A DNA stretch of 64,000 bases, taken from NCBI RefSeq assembly GCF_028583425.1, contig NC_072798.1, forward strand, positions 14,882,501 to 14,946,500, in the 5' to 3' direction. A program made the translations under genes and the position numbers. Under the pieces are notes generated by a model. It had not been told where the DNA came from. It saw nothing but the letters and a program-made list of their open reading frames with translations, and searched no databases. The stretch comes from Eublepharis macularius (Eukaryota; Chordata; Lepidosauria; Squamata; Eublepharidae). Shown here one piece after another: positions 1 to 10,143 of the stretch (the first letter of the stretch is position 1; every line of letters starts with the position of its first letter).

Positions 1-488
1 AATCCCATAAGGATAATGAATTTAACTAATATAAGTCATTTGTACAATACAATTGAGGTTCTCATCCTTCTTTCGGGATGGTCTAAGGGATTCTGGGGCT
101 CTGGACAAAAATCCAGGATGGGGCCACCAAATCACTGCCACTTTCTCTGGGGCCCCTGAAACCCCACCCATCAGAGTCAAGCAAGGGACAACCCTTGGCC
201 TTGTGAAGCAGGGGGAACTATAACCAGATGCCCAAACCTTGGATACAGCAGGTACCTGTGGGTACTGCGGAGCCACCTTCCTGATGCCCAGATGGGGCAG
301 GCACAAATATCTGTCACTGCTTGTGGGTGGGATGGAAAGGTGGTAATGGTTAGAAATTCCTTCCTTCATCCCTCCATTAGAGGGCTGGGTGGATCTGTGG
401 GCATTTGGCCCCTCTCCAGCACCAGGCTTGGGGAATCTGCCTGTGTTTCCCTTTGGCTAAAGCTGTCCCTACTTCTACTTTCAAAAGG
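1..488. other. Unassigned sequence
   Basis: No gene or repeat recognised. Overlapping open frames of 115, 112 and 85 codons lie on opposite strands over the same bases and have no domain-like features, as expected of chance frames in GC-moderate DNA. Confidence 0.5.
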
Positions 489-701
489 AGGCAGAGAGTG
501 CCCTGAAGTCATAGCTGACTTATGGCGACCCCTACTGGGGTTTTCTTGGCACGAGACTATCAGAGGTGGTTTGCCATTGCCAGCCTCTGCAACCCTGGTC
601 TTTGTTGAAGGTCTCCTGTCCAATTACTAACCAAGGCCAACCCTGTTTAGCTTCTGAGATTAGAGGAGATTAGCCTCTCCTGGACTATCCAGGTCAGGGC
701 T
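489..701 (-). mobile_element. 5S rRNA-derived SINE, near full length
   Basis: On the minus strand the head carries a 5S-like internal promoter region: the plus strand shows ccctgtttagcttctgag, the complement of the 5S segment around ctaagcaggg. The rest is a tail reading, on the plus strand, gtcatagctgacttatgg and ggtggtttgccattgcc. At least four similar copies lie in this window (32.7, 43.1 and 46.65 kb, plus a tail fragment at 53.2 kb). SINE3-type elements with a 5S-derived head are known; it is not a 5S gene because only the internal control region survives. Confidence 0.75.
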
Positions 702-1558
702 TGCTTCTGAGAGAGGCCGCGCAAAAGCTTTTGCAGGTGGAAGACTTCTACCTGATTTCATTTCACTTTGCCCATGTGACGTTCTAGAGTGAGATGTTTT
801 AAAAGGCCCTTTGGAGAGCACAAGATACTTTCTGAAAACCCTTGAAATTGAAAAATGGGATACACAACAAAGGTTTGATTGATGCGCAGTTGAACGTGTG
901 GGTTCCTTCCTTGCACACAGCAATACGAAACCTCTTTCCTCAAATACCCCATAGTCCACAATAAATCCTAGAATGGTTTAGCATGTGTGCTAAGGCATTT
1001 AAAAATCAGAAATACCCACAGAACATGTTGGGACTATGTGAACTTCAGATCTTGTTCCACACCACCATTCCACCACGCACTACCTGAACGTTTCTTTGCT
1101 CAGTTCCCAATGGTCCACCCAGGATGATATTTCCAAGTAGAGATTCCATAATTTCCTAACTTCAGGGCAAGAATCAAAGAAACTGTCAAACATGCCTCTG
1201 ATTATAATGGAAACAGGACAATGAAATGCACGGCACACATTTAACCAAAAATATCCCATCCCCAAAAGGTGTATATTTGTACTTGTTTACATTTGAAACT
1301 AACACTTTTTCCTTGCTTGCCTGCTTTCATTTCCGTTGCTCCTCTTGATTTCTTATTGAAATGTTACGGTGCATTATTTCACAGAGCAAAGGAAATGATG
1401 CCCCTTCCAAAAAAGAACAGAGTTGGTTACCCAGGAAGAAAGCATCTTGTTCCTAGATCTTGTTCCCAGGCAGCTGAACTCTCTTAAACCAGTACAAATC
1501 AGCAGGCGTTTTTTTCCTGACGTGGCCTGAACTGTATCACTGTCCAACTGCTACAGAT
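702..1558. other. Unassigned sequence
   Basis: AT-moderate, unique-looking DNA. Frames up to 99 codons on the minus strand overlap one another and look random. No repeat recognised. Confidence 0.45.
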
Positions 1559-1793
1559 TTTATTTATGTGCTTCACTTATACCTCCTTTCTTCCCAATAG
1601 GGACCCAAAGTGGCATAACATCATTCTCCTCTCTTCAGTTTTATCCTCACAACAATCCTGCGAGGTAGGTTAGGCTGAGAGAGTGTGACTGGTCCAAGGT
1701 CACCCAGTGAGATTCCATGACAAAGTGGGGAATCGAACCTGGGTCTCCCAGATCCTGGTCCAGCGCTCTAATCACTACACCACACTGACTCTC
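1559..1793 (-). mobile_element. Sauria-type tRNA-derived SINE, full length
   Basis: Read on the minus strand, the head matches the Sauria SINE start (agtgtggtgtagtgatta), then a tRNA-like B box near 1735, the ggtgaccttgg(a/g)cc segment, the cctacctc(g/a)cag segment, and the 3' part gccactttgggtccc followed by a short TTTA-rich tail at 1559-1570. Length about 235 bp is typical of the family. Transcribed by RNA polymerase III when active; this copy is diverged. Confidence 0.85.
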
Positions 1794-1808
1794 TACCTGT
1801 GGTTTAAA

Positions 1809-2016
1809 GGACAGTGGTATGGCTCAGTGCTAGAGCATCTGCTTTGCACACAGAAGGTCCCAGGTTCACTCCCCGGCATCTCCAGTTTTAAAAAGATCAA
1901 GTAGAAGGTGATATAAAAGACCTCTGCCTGATGCCTGGACAGCCACCACCAGTCTGAGTAGAAAATACTGACTTTGATGGACCAGGAGTCTGATTCAGTA
2001 TAAAGCAACTTCATAC
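1809..2016 (+). mobile_element. Second tRNA-derived SINE family, full-length copy
   Basis: Begins with a tRNA-like A box (tggctcagtgctagagca) and B box (ggttcactcc), followed by ggcatctccagtt and a non-tRNA body ending gattcagtataaagcaac. The same body appears at 20.34, 20.68-21.27 (minus) and 31.39 kb. The head resembles a tRNA, but with a 200-bp body in several copies this is a SINE and not a tRNA gene. Confidence 0.75.
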
Positions 2017-2095
2017 ATGACAGTTACAGCAAGAAGGGCTGGCGGGCACACTTGCCCACCTCGAGCCCTAATTTGCCACATCCAACTAATTCTTA

Positions 2096-2306
2096 TAAAA
2101 CCCATAGATGTAGAGGAGTTAGCCGTGTTAGTCTGTAGTAGCAAAATCAAAAAAGAGTCCAGTAGCACCTTTAAGACTAACCAACTTTATTGTAGCATAA
2201 GCTACAATAGGCATCTGACGAAGAGAACTGTGATTCTCGAAAGCTTATGCTACAATAAAGTTGGTTAGTCTTAAAGGTGCAATTGGACTCTTTTTTCTAA
2301 AACCCA
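2096..2306. mobile_element. Mirror-image retroposon, hammerhead-like core family
   Basis: Flanked by identical 9-bp duplications taaaaccca at 2096-2104 and 2298-2306. Between them the left arm (tail aggagttagccgtgttag, then gagtccagtagcacc...) is the inverse of the right arm (...ttaaaggtgcaattggactc). The right arm carries CTGACGAA, the hairpin gagaac/attctc, then GAAAGCTTATGC. The tail-bearing strand is minus. I infer a Penelope-like or retrozyme-like element copied with its 5' end folded back. Confidence 0.65.
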
Positions 2307-2707
2307 GGCTTTCTGCTTTGTGGCTTTTCCGTTTACAGAATTAAAACTTCTATTCAGAATAGGAGCATTTCTAGTTAAAGGAATCAATGGTTGCTTGTGC
2401 TTCCGCTAGCGGGTCATGATCCAGAATCCAACTAAAAATTATTCGTGAGCAGGACTTACAGGAATTCTTGGGGGAAAATGATGACGGCAGGAGCCTAATC
2501 ATAGGAGCCCAAACAGCACACACCCCCAAGGGCTCCTGTGCACCAGTACTTTTCTACAGCAAGGATAAATGGGGATAACCCCAGTATCGGCCTCAATTGC
2601 CACAGTCAAGCATAGGTATCAACCGTGAGACACAAATCCATTAAGAATGATGCTATATACTTTGGTGGAGGACCACTAGTTCCTCATACTGGGACCTGAC
2701 TGATTTT
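2307..2707. other. Unassigned sequence
   Basis: No recognisable repeat or reading frame. Confidence 0.4.
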
Positions 2708-3124
2708 GTAGCAAGTAGAGATGGGCACGAACCGAAATATGAACCAAAATTAAGCATGGACCAGGTTGGTTCGTGGTTCGCGAACCACGGTTCGTCAGAT
2801 CCCATTTCTGACTAACTGCCATGAACTTTTAGGCTGGTTCGTTTGATTCGTTTTTTGGTTCGTCACTGCAGACAGCCTGGTGCCAATCAGTTTCCTAGGC
2901 AACAGGGGATGGACTTACTGCAGACCTTCTGCTGACCCGGAAGTGACCTTCTGCTGGCCCAGAAGTGATGATTTTCTGACCTGGATGTGACGTTTTCACG
3001 AACCAGACGAACTGGTTCACGAACCAGGGGCAGGTTCATGAAAGTTCGTGGTTGATGAAATTTGATGAACCACGAACCACATGGTTTGGTTTTTTTCCGG
3101 TTCATGCCCATCTCTAGTAGCATG
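2708..3124. mobile_element. Non-autonomous hAT-like element (TAGAGATGGGCAC termini)
   Basis: Inverted termini tagagatgggcacgaacc (from 2716) and ttcatgcccatctcta (to 3116). Flanks gtagcaag and gtagcatg are a 7/8-matching 8-bp target duplication, the hAT hallmark. The interior is full of mutually complementary gttcgtg/cacgaac blocks and short repeats with gacc(c/t)gga, so it folds on itself. It encodes no transposase. A second copy lies at 9743-10143. Confidence 0.75.
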
Positions 3125-3340
3125 ACAACTTCTCCTAGTTCAGGTGGGTGTTCTGAAAATTCTCCTTCAGACAGTCATAAGATCATACGAACAGCTGAGA
3201 GATCAGCCCAACAGTCCATCTAGATCATCATCTGCTTTCACATAGTTGCCCTGGAAGGCCAACAAACGAGGCCAAGAGACCAAGGCTTCCCCTGATATTG
3301 TCCCCCGAGGACCAATATTCAAAAGTGTACTGCATCTCAC

Positions 3341-3513
3341 AGTCTCTCTACACAAGACGTCTTACACGAGGAGGATCAAGTGAAAGATCTTACACTTGTT
3401 CTCTCATTGTGGATCTACATGCACCGCTAGGGAGACACAGGGCACTTGAATATAAGGCCACACAGAAAGTTACTTGAGAGTCCCCGTATAAGATGTCTTG
3501 TGTAAAGAGACTC
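3341..3513. mobile_element. Inverted-repeat MITE
   Basis: Left end agtctctctacacaagacgt and right end acaagatgtcttgtgtaa..gagactc form about 30-bp inverted termini around a non-coding centre. Related terminal sequence (acacgaggagga, caagtg) recurs at 24.73 and 38.53 kb, suggesting one broad family. Target duplication not clear. Confidence 0.55.
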
Positions 3514-5061
3514 TTAGTATGGAGGTTTCCTTTAGTCGCCATGGCTTGCGGCAACTGATGGACCTGTCTTCTATGAATCTGTCTAATCCCTTTTTAAAGC
3601 CATCCATGCTCAAGGTCACTATGCCATTCTCTGGCTGTTCATTCCGCAATATAATTACTCGTCCAGTAAATAAGCATTTTCTTCTGCCCATTCTGAATTC
3701 TCCTCTGCACTAAGAACATCATTTTGGGAAAAAAATATCGGCTAGAAGTTTTTGGCAAAGCAGGTAGAGGAAAGAGTTTTTAAAAATCAACCGGGAGTAC
3801 AGAACAGTTGCGATCAAGGCCAAATTCCTACATTGTCCGCAGCCGAATGGGAGCCATTATAGTAAGATAGAGGCTGTGTCAGAAACGTCTGAAGAAAACA
3901 GAATACGAGAGCAGGGCTTAAGAGTGTTGAAATCAGCCGCATCCCAGGGAAATCAGGCCCAGGCAAAGTTTTCAGAACTTGCAACACAAGACAGATTGCT
4001 ATCTTCCATGTGAGAATATGTGGCACGTGCTGGAACTCCAGTGGATTACTAATATTCAAGCTATTCGACCATACATTGTGATTTTCAGGCACACATGATG
4101 ACCCAAGACAAAGAGTTAGTAAAACACAGCTTAAAGTGAACAGCCATAATTGTACAAGCATAAGCACACACACATAGAGGCTGTGGTACATGCCTTAAAA
4201 GGAAAAATCGGAAGAAACTGTTTTTGACAGGTACGATTTTGTAAGTGTCTAATCAGAGCTGCGTTTCATCTCAACAACAAAGGGAACGTTTGCAGGTCTA
4301 GTTTGGGAGGCCCCTCCTTGCATTCAGTGTAAAGGTACATTTCCTTTTCCAAGCTCTAGAAATTTAGATTTAAAAAGTTTTGCAAGTCTGCAGCCAAAGC
4401 AAGCTGAGGATAGCGTCAATTGGCTAGCAGCTGTGACATCATGAAATTACCTCCTCCTTCCTGGAATGGTTTTGCAATTGTTTTTAAACATGTTTCCATT
4501 CATTTGAATAAGGAGATGGATGAATGCGCAAGGGTAGTTATAAAAAAAAATCAATTGCAGGCATGAGGTGGGGCAAGACGGGTGGCCGACCCAGCGTTTC
4601 AGTAGATGGAACATATGTCTCCCATGCAAATTGTGAAACTAGAAGGAAGCTGAGCATACTTTGTGAGCTTTACTGAAATATTTCACTGAAATATTTCACT
4701 GAAATGTTTACTCTATATTCATCCAAAGATGCTGAAGAGCAAGAGGCAGAAACTCTGGCAAACTGAGTCTGGCTAGTAAGCAAATGTCCAGAGTCATGGT
4801 GACTAAAGCCAATCTAGTGAGCAGAAGCTCAGCGGTCTAAAGAGAAGGGGGGACTCCAGCAACCTGAAACTGGGGTTGAAATACTGACGTGGCTTTATCT
4901 GGTCTTCTTTTGCAGCCCATTGCCAAGAGCTTCTAAACTGGACTTGAACGTTGACAACTCTTAACCAGGAAATTTTTTAAAAAATATCCCCAAAGGACAA
5001 AGTCTATTAAAAATATTCGTTCCAGTTGAGGGCATATGAGTAGCTTTTGCTCCTGCACATA
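3514..5061. other. Unassigned sequence
   Basis: AT-rich DNA without a recognised repeat. A 125-codon minus-strand frame at 3814-4191 starts with a hydrophobic stretch but has no homolog I recognise, no splice or codon signal, and is treated as chance. Three short direct repeats of gaaatatttcact occur at 4675-4705. Confidence 0.4.
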
Positions 5062-5200
5062 TTATGTATTTATTTATTTAATTTTACCTCATTTATACCC
5101 AGTCTTTCCTCACCAATGGAGACCCAAAGGGGCTTATATAATTCTCCCCTCAGTCACTTTATACTCACAACAGCCCTGTAAGGTAGATTTAGAGAACAGT
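5062..5200 (-). mobile_element. Sauria SINE, truncated
   Basis: TTTATTTATTTA tail at 5066-5080 followed by the complement of the Sauria 3' half (ccaatggagacccaaag, cctgtaaggtag). The tRNA-like head is missing. Confidence 0.65.
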
Positions 5201-5458
5201 ACTGACTGAGCACGGAAACAAGCAAGTCAACACGTGATTGTAAAAATCCATACATAAACAACCCACCCGATACCATTTCACAAAACACAGCCAGCAGCTA
5301 TTAGCTAAACGATCTGGTGTGTGATGCCACTGATATTGCATTTCCACACAATTTCACACAATTTCCCCTTACACAGAAAATACATTCGGCCCGATCCAAT
5401 CTTATTCAGTTTCCAAAATTACCTGCTTAAGATCCCCAAATCGTACATGTAGCTTCCT

Positions 5459-5893
5459 TATAATGTGGCAATGCAGCCATCACCACATACTGTCTCAACC
5501 AAATGAGGAGGGTCACGAAGTAAAGTAACAAAAGGAAAAAATCGTAACCACCTAACGAAACAACACCACTTCAAGTCAATTTCATACAAAACATTCAAAA
5601 GTGTAATTTAGTAATATCAATTGCCACTGAATAATTACAGAAGTACTTTTTTCACTATAGTCCATTCATAGTTTCATACAGTCTTCCTCTCAGGAATTTA
5701 TAGGTCCTGAGAGGGAGACTGTACAAAATCATGATATTACTATTAGCAATTGATATTACTAAATTACATTTTTGAATGTTTTGTAGGAAATTGACTTGAA
5801 GTGCTGTTGTTTCGTTAGGTGGTTACGATTTTTTGCTTTTTTTATCACCACATACTGTGGCAGCCAGTTCCACAAGTCAATCAAATTGTGCAT
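5459..5893 (-). mobile_element. Old CR1/L3-like LINE fragment, split by an insertion
   Basis: The pieces at 5459-5493 and 5844-5893 join at the duplicated block atcaccacatactgt to give ...gcagccatcaccacatactgtggcagccagttccacaagtcaat. The motif gagttccacaagtcag recurs at 23.2 kb within a longer LINE-like stretch. I recall this as part of CR1/L3-type LINE sequence; the name is from memory and unverified. Orientation inferred from the 23-kb copy. Confidence 0.4.
5479..5858. mobile_element. Mirror-image retroposon of a second, unnamed family
   Basis: Identical 15-bp duplications atcaccacatactgt (5479-5493 and 5844-5858) bound a 350-bp insert. Inside, the roughly 95-bp stretch 5530-5625 (aatcgtaaccacctaacg...) is inverted at 5738-5840 (...cgttaggtggttacgatt). 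A second inner inverted pair (cagtct.cctctcagga / tcctgagagggagactg) sits in the loop. Only the left arm continues into a 36-bp extension. A duplication this long suggests retroposition rather than a DNA transposon. No coding capacity. Confidence 0.65.
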
Positions 5894-5979
5894 CTAACAA
5901 AGAGAACTGTGATTCTCGAAAGCTTATGCTACAGTAAAGTTGGTTAGTCTTAAAGGTGCTACTGGTCTCTTTTCTACAG
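5894..5979 (+). mobile_element. Truncated hammerhead-core retroposon copy
   Basis: Reads ctaacaaagagaactgtgat, then tctcgaaagcttatgctac, then the shared ttagtcttaaaggtgctac segment. Near-identical flanks attgtgcat / attgtacat (8/9) look like a target duplication. Only one arm is present. The CTGACGAA core is mutated to CTAACAAA here. Confidence 0.6.
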
Positions 5980-6884
5980 ATTGTACATGCATTCACTGTA
6001 ACTTGTGAACAGGGCATAAGAGGTCCCCGTTTCCCTCCCTATCACCAAGTTAAACTCCTGCACAGGCCTGAACAGCAGTAGCGGGGACTGCAGAAGAGGC
6101 GCTTCTGTAATGGCCCCCTTCCCAGAAGAACCTACTTGTCACAATTCTTCATAGGTTTCAGCTTTATAGATTCAAAAGTACAACAGAAAAAGGAAATGGC
6201 CAGGAAATAAAAAAGACAGCCTATTAGGGGGACAGCTTGCTGATGGGCCAGTTAGCTGACGATTGCCAGGGCCAGCGGACATTGCAAATAAACCTCTAAA
6301 AAGGTCTGCCGGTTTTGTGACTCATCCCAGTAGGCATTAGTGCTTTGGGGCACTCAACTTCGATTTCCTGGCCTTGCTGGTGGTAGGTTTAGGAGCAATA
6401 TAAGCAAGAGGAGTTCAGCATTTGATACACGGAGCCAAAGTGTCATTCTCTCTGTCTCCGACCTCCTGTGCAGATGGAAAAAACAGCGGGAGATTAGTAA
6501 GGAAGAAAGTAATAGTGCTTGAGCTCTTGAAAATAGCCAATATTAATGGATTCCATTGTAGGTTACCTGTGGGCCTCCATCTACAGTTTGAGACCAATAT
6601 AAAAATAGAAGAAGACTGAAAGAGGCAGAAGAGGAAATGCTGTCAGAAATGTTCGAGAAGAACCTCTTCAGACTGTCAAAAGGCATATGCTGTCGGCAGG
6701 CTGAAAGCAGGAAAGAGGACGTGCACTTTGGAAAGCTCTAAGAGAGCGAACATGTGGAAGCGTTTGACAGACTGGAGTGGGAGAGCCCGTGTGGTGACTG
6801 GTGAGCAGAGGATTCGGCTAGGCCCAAAGAGAGCCAGCTTCATCCCAACTTGAGGGTGGAGCCATAGACTGCAACATTTGTGAG
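5980..6884. other. Unassigned sequence
   Basis: No repeat or gene recognised. Short frames of about 60-80 codons on both strands overlap and are not convincing. Confidence 0.4.
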
Positions 6885-7077
6885 TTCCAATCCCCACTGT
6901 GCCCTTGAACCTCACTGGATGACCTGGGGCCAGTCAGTCTCCTCTTCAACCTAACCTACCTCACAGGGTGGTTGTTGTGAAGATAAAACAGAGGGGGGAG
7001 AGTGATGTAAGTCACTTTGGGGGCCCACTGGTAGGAATGATGGGGTATAAATGAAGCAAAATAAATAAATGAATTAA
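6885..7077 (+). mobile_element. Sauria SINE, 5' truncated
   Basis: Shows the region after the B box (ggatgacctggggccagtca), aacctacctcacagggtggt, a 3' part with gtcactttgggggcccact and ggggtataaatgaagc, and an AAATAAATAAATGAAT tail. It runs directly into an (AAC)n tract. Confidence 0.8.
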
Positions 7078-7336
7078 CAACAACAACAACAACAACAACA
7101 ACAGATTTATATACTGCCCTTCAGGACAACCTAATGCCCCCTCAGAGCGGTTTACAAAGTATGTTATTATTATCCCCACAACAAACACCCTGTGAGGTGG
7201 GTAGGGCTGAGAGAACTCTGAAAGAGCTGTGACTGACCCAAGGTCACCCAGCTGGCTTCATGTGGCGGAGTGGGGAATCAAACCTGGCTCTCCAGATTAG
7301 AGTCCTGCCGCTATTAACCACTACACCAAACTACCT
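7078..7336 (-). mobile_element. tRNA SINE subfamily with cctgaaggg(c/t)(a/g)gtatata tail and (AAC) repeat
   Basis: An (AAC)n tract at 7078-7102 is the complement of a GTT tail; next come the tail complement (atatactgcccttcaggac), ctcacagggtg and ggtcagtcac segments, and a tRNA-like head ending tagtggttaatag on the minus strand. Same subfamily at 32.2, 47.03, 51.41 and 51.67 kb. It differs from the classic Sauria SINE in its 3' half. Confidence 0.8.
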
Positions 7337-7339
7337 GGG

Positions 7340-7505
7340 ATCTCCATAGGGGAGAAAGGTGGGGTATAAATAAAGTAAAAGTAAATAATTAAAAGTAAAT
7401 GAAGTAAAAAAATTAAGTAAATAAAAAATAAATGTAAGCCACTTTGGGTTTCCATTAGGGAGAAAAATGAGATATAAATATGTATATAAACAGATAAATA
7501 AATGG
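7340..7505 (+). mobile_element. Two Sauria SINE 3' ends in tandem
   Basis: Two successive 3' ends: ggggagaaaggtggggtata with AAATAAAGTAAA tail, then tgtaagccactttgggtttc and agatataaatatg with AAATAAATG tail. Heads are absent. Probably old truncated insertions or a local duplication. Confidence 0.6.
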
Positions 7506-7889
7506 GGGTGGGAGAGACGCATGGTCTCTACTAAGATAAAAGGCGGATGATAAGTAAAGAAAATAAACAACACGTACATCAAAACCAAGAAACCATTCAT
7601 TTTATCACTTTGCTGCCCTCTCAACCAGACATAAATCATAACTACTCATATACGATCAGCACAGCAGATGAATCTCAGTTCATTATTCTGGCTGCCCTTT
7701 GAAACAAACCTCCGCCTACTACACCCGCACATAATTCACCATGTAAACCAAGCTGAATAACAATGGAAGTTAATGATCTGGATGTGTATACAAGAGACAT
7801 GGCCTGCATTTAGTCATCACAAACAACTTGGAAGGAGCCAAAAGTCTCCTCTGGCTCACGCGCTTCCCCAAAACTGCCTTGCACACTAA

Positions 7890-7977
7890 CAGTGCAATCC
7901 TAAAAAAAGTTACACCAGTCTAAGCCCACTGAAATCAATGGGTTTAGACTGGAGTAACTCTACTTAGGACTGCACTG
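7890..7977. mobile_element. 88-bp palindromic MITE (CAGTGCAATCCTAA termini)
   Basis: An almost perfect inverted repeat: cagtgcaatcctaa... at the left and ...ttaggactgcactg at the right, meeting at gaaatcaatggg. TAA lies on both sides, consistent with a 3-bp target duplication of the PIF/Harbinger type. Degraded relatives occur at 14.55, 16.66 and 46.1 kb. Confidence 0.6.
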
Positions 7978-8147
7978 TAAGACAAGATTAAAAAGAGTCC
8001 ACTAGCACCTTTAAGACTAACCAATTTTATTGTAGCATAAGCTTTCGATACAATAAAATTGGTTAGTCTTAAAGGTGCTACTGGACTCTTTTTGATTTTG
8101 CTACTGCAGACTAACACGGCTAACTCCTCTGGATCTAAGACAAGATT
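7978..8147 (+). mobile_element. Mirror-image retroposon with 12-bp target duplication
   Basis: Exact duplications taagacaagatt at 7978-7989 and 8136-8147. The insert begins aaaaagagtccactagcacc, reaches the fold at ataagctttcgataca, and returns as ggttagtcttaaaggtgcta with the tail actaacacggctaactcctc. Most of the hammerhead-like core is missing at the fold. It sits directly against the TAA duplication of the MITE at 7890. Confidence 0.7.
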
Positions 8148-8218
8148 GTAGACTTTCTGGTATAGAATTAACTGCAATGACTAATGTCCAAATTAGGCAT
8201 GTGAACTAATTGCAGTTG

Positions 8219-8441
8219 TTATTTATTTACTTAATTTATATGCTGACTTTTTCCCCAATGGGGACCCAAAGCTGCCTGCATCATTTTCCCTTCCTCCAAT
8301 ATATCCTCAAAACAACCCTGTGAGGTAGATCAGACTGAGAGCACATGACTGGCCCCAAAACACTCAGCAATCTTCACGGCAGAGTGAGGATTTGAACGTG
8401 AGTCTCCCAGATCCTAATCTGAAACTTCAGCCATTAACTTG
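8219..8441 (-). mobile_element. Sauria SINE, nearly full length
   Basis: ATTTATTTACTTAA tail at 8219, then the complement of the 3' part (ccaatggggacccaaagctg), ccctgtgaggtagatc, and a head with gtgagtctcccagatcctaa. Diverged copy. Confidence 0.75.
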
Positions 8442-9742
8442 CAAATCACAATTCTTAACCAAGATTATACCATTTGGTTTGTGATGAATTCAGATTCTAA
8501 ACCAGGGATTCTTAAACCTCAGCAAATAAAGGAGAGAAAAGGAATGTGTGATCTAGAGGATTTCCAGAATTCATCATCATGAACAAACTACGGCTCGCTC
8601 AGCCATCTGAATGCATGCATCCATGGTCTTTCTATTTGTGTAATTACAAATTAAATAGATACTAGAAAAGAGTGTGTTTTTCTTAAGACAAAATGTCTTT
8701 TTCAAAAAAAAAATCTTACTGTAACAACAAGTTAGCCATTCTTTCTGCAGGCAAAATTTCCAACGAATCAAAACATAGTTATTTTCATATGATGGCCAAG
8801 AAAAATAGGATTGGATGCATTTGTTTATATATTACAGAGCATTAAAGACTGTTAATAGAATTGTGTCTTTTAAAAATAATCTAATTACCGATTTTTAAGA
8901 GCATTGCAACATTCAATCACAAACGAAGCACAGCGGACAGCAGGGATTTTAGGCGTAACACTGAAATTGCTTTTATTTTGTTTTCTGTCCCTCGTTGGTA
9001 CTAAGCATTGTGACGTTTTTTGCTGTAGATTTAAAATCTACAGCAAAATTTAAACTCTTGCACACATCATCAGCGAAGAGTGAAAATTGTGTTCACAGTA
9101 CGTGGTGGTATCATCATTAGCAGACTCCCAATATGACACAACCGGAGTCAAACTATCCAAGACATGAGCTGGCTGTAAATGAGCCATAAGCAGGCATGCA
9201 GGTTGGATGGGGAAATTTGCTCCAGATATTGGGGTAATAAGGAGTAGACGGGGGGGGGGGACAAGTATTGCCCCTAATGCAGTGCTTTCTCTCAAAGCAC
9301 CCCTTTTAGACTTTCTGTGATATAAGGGAAATCATTCGTGTGGAGGGAAGTAAAGATCTGAATTTCAAGACACTGTTGTAATAGGAGGAGACGCTTACCC
9401 TACATTCCTAAATGGCCCAGTTCTCTCTAGACTGAGATCATGTTGTGAAGATAAAGGGTAAAGAATGTATTGGGTTCACATTTTATGTACTTGAACCCTG
9501 CCAATATAAAAATATATCAGCCTCTCTCCTTCCAGCATAAAAAGGTCCAAGGCAGTAAACAAAAGATATGATCATTAAAACAATAACACCAATAAACATT
9601 TCAATAAAAATAGCAGTAATCAGCAAGATTTTAAGTTTCACAAAGAAACAGCAAAACAGTCAGTCATTTAGAAAAAGTGGTCCTGCCCTAAAAAGACAAC
9701 ACAGAAGTGCCCCGAAACAGGAGCCACCAGAGAAAAGGCCCC
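8442..9742. other. Unassigned sequence
   Basis: AT-rich and apparently single copy. Contains a run of nine to ten G at 9250 and a short perfect palindrome tagatttaaaatcta near 9026. No gene recognised. Confidence 0.4.
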
Positions 9743-10143
9743 GTCTTGACTAGAGATGGGCACGAACCAGAAAAAAAATGAACCATGCAGTTCGTGGTTT
9801 GTCACATTTCACGAACCATGAACTTTCACAAACCTGCCCTGTTTTGTGAACCGGTTTGTTTGGTTTGTGAAAACATCACATCCGGGTCAGCAAATCATCA
9901 CTTCTGGGTCAGCAGAAGGTCATTTCCGGGCCAGCAGAAGGTCTGCAGAAAGTCCATCCCCTGTTGCCTAGGAAACTGTCTGCAGTGATGAACCAAAAAA
10001 CGAACCAAACGAACTAGCCAAAAGTTTGTGGTGGTTCATCAGAAATGGGCTCTGATGAACCGCCAGTTCACGAACCACAAACTAGCCCAGTTTGTGCCAA
10101 ATTTTGGTTCATATTTCGGTTCGTGCCCATCTCTAGTCTTGAC
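9743..10143. mobile_element. Non-autonomous hAT-like element, second copy
   Basis: Exact 8-bp target duplications gtcttgac at 9743-9750 and 10136-10143 bound termini tagagatgggcacgaacc and ggttcgtgcccatctcta. The interior matches the copy at 2708-3124 in reverse order (hctgacc..agaaggtc blocks), so the two are in opposite orientation. Non-coding. The exact duplication makes the hAT assignment strong. Confidence 0.85.

Noticed and set aside
1811..1880. tRNA-gene-like A and B boxes (also 19321, 31387, 51410)
   Set aside because: Each is the head of a SINE followed by the same non-tRNA body and tail; cloverleaf not maintained.
3814..4191. 125-codon minus frame with a hydrophobic N-terminus
   Set aside because: Could mimic a signal peptide, but no recognisable family, no splice context and length within chance for a 64-kb window.
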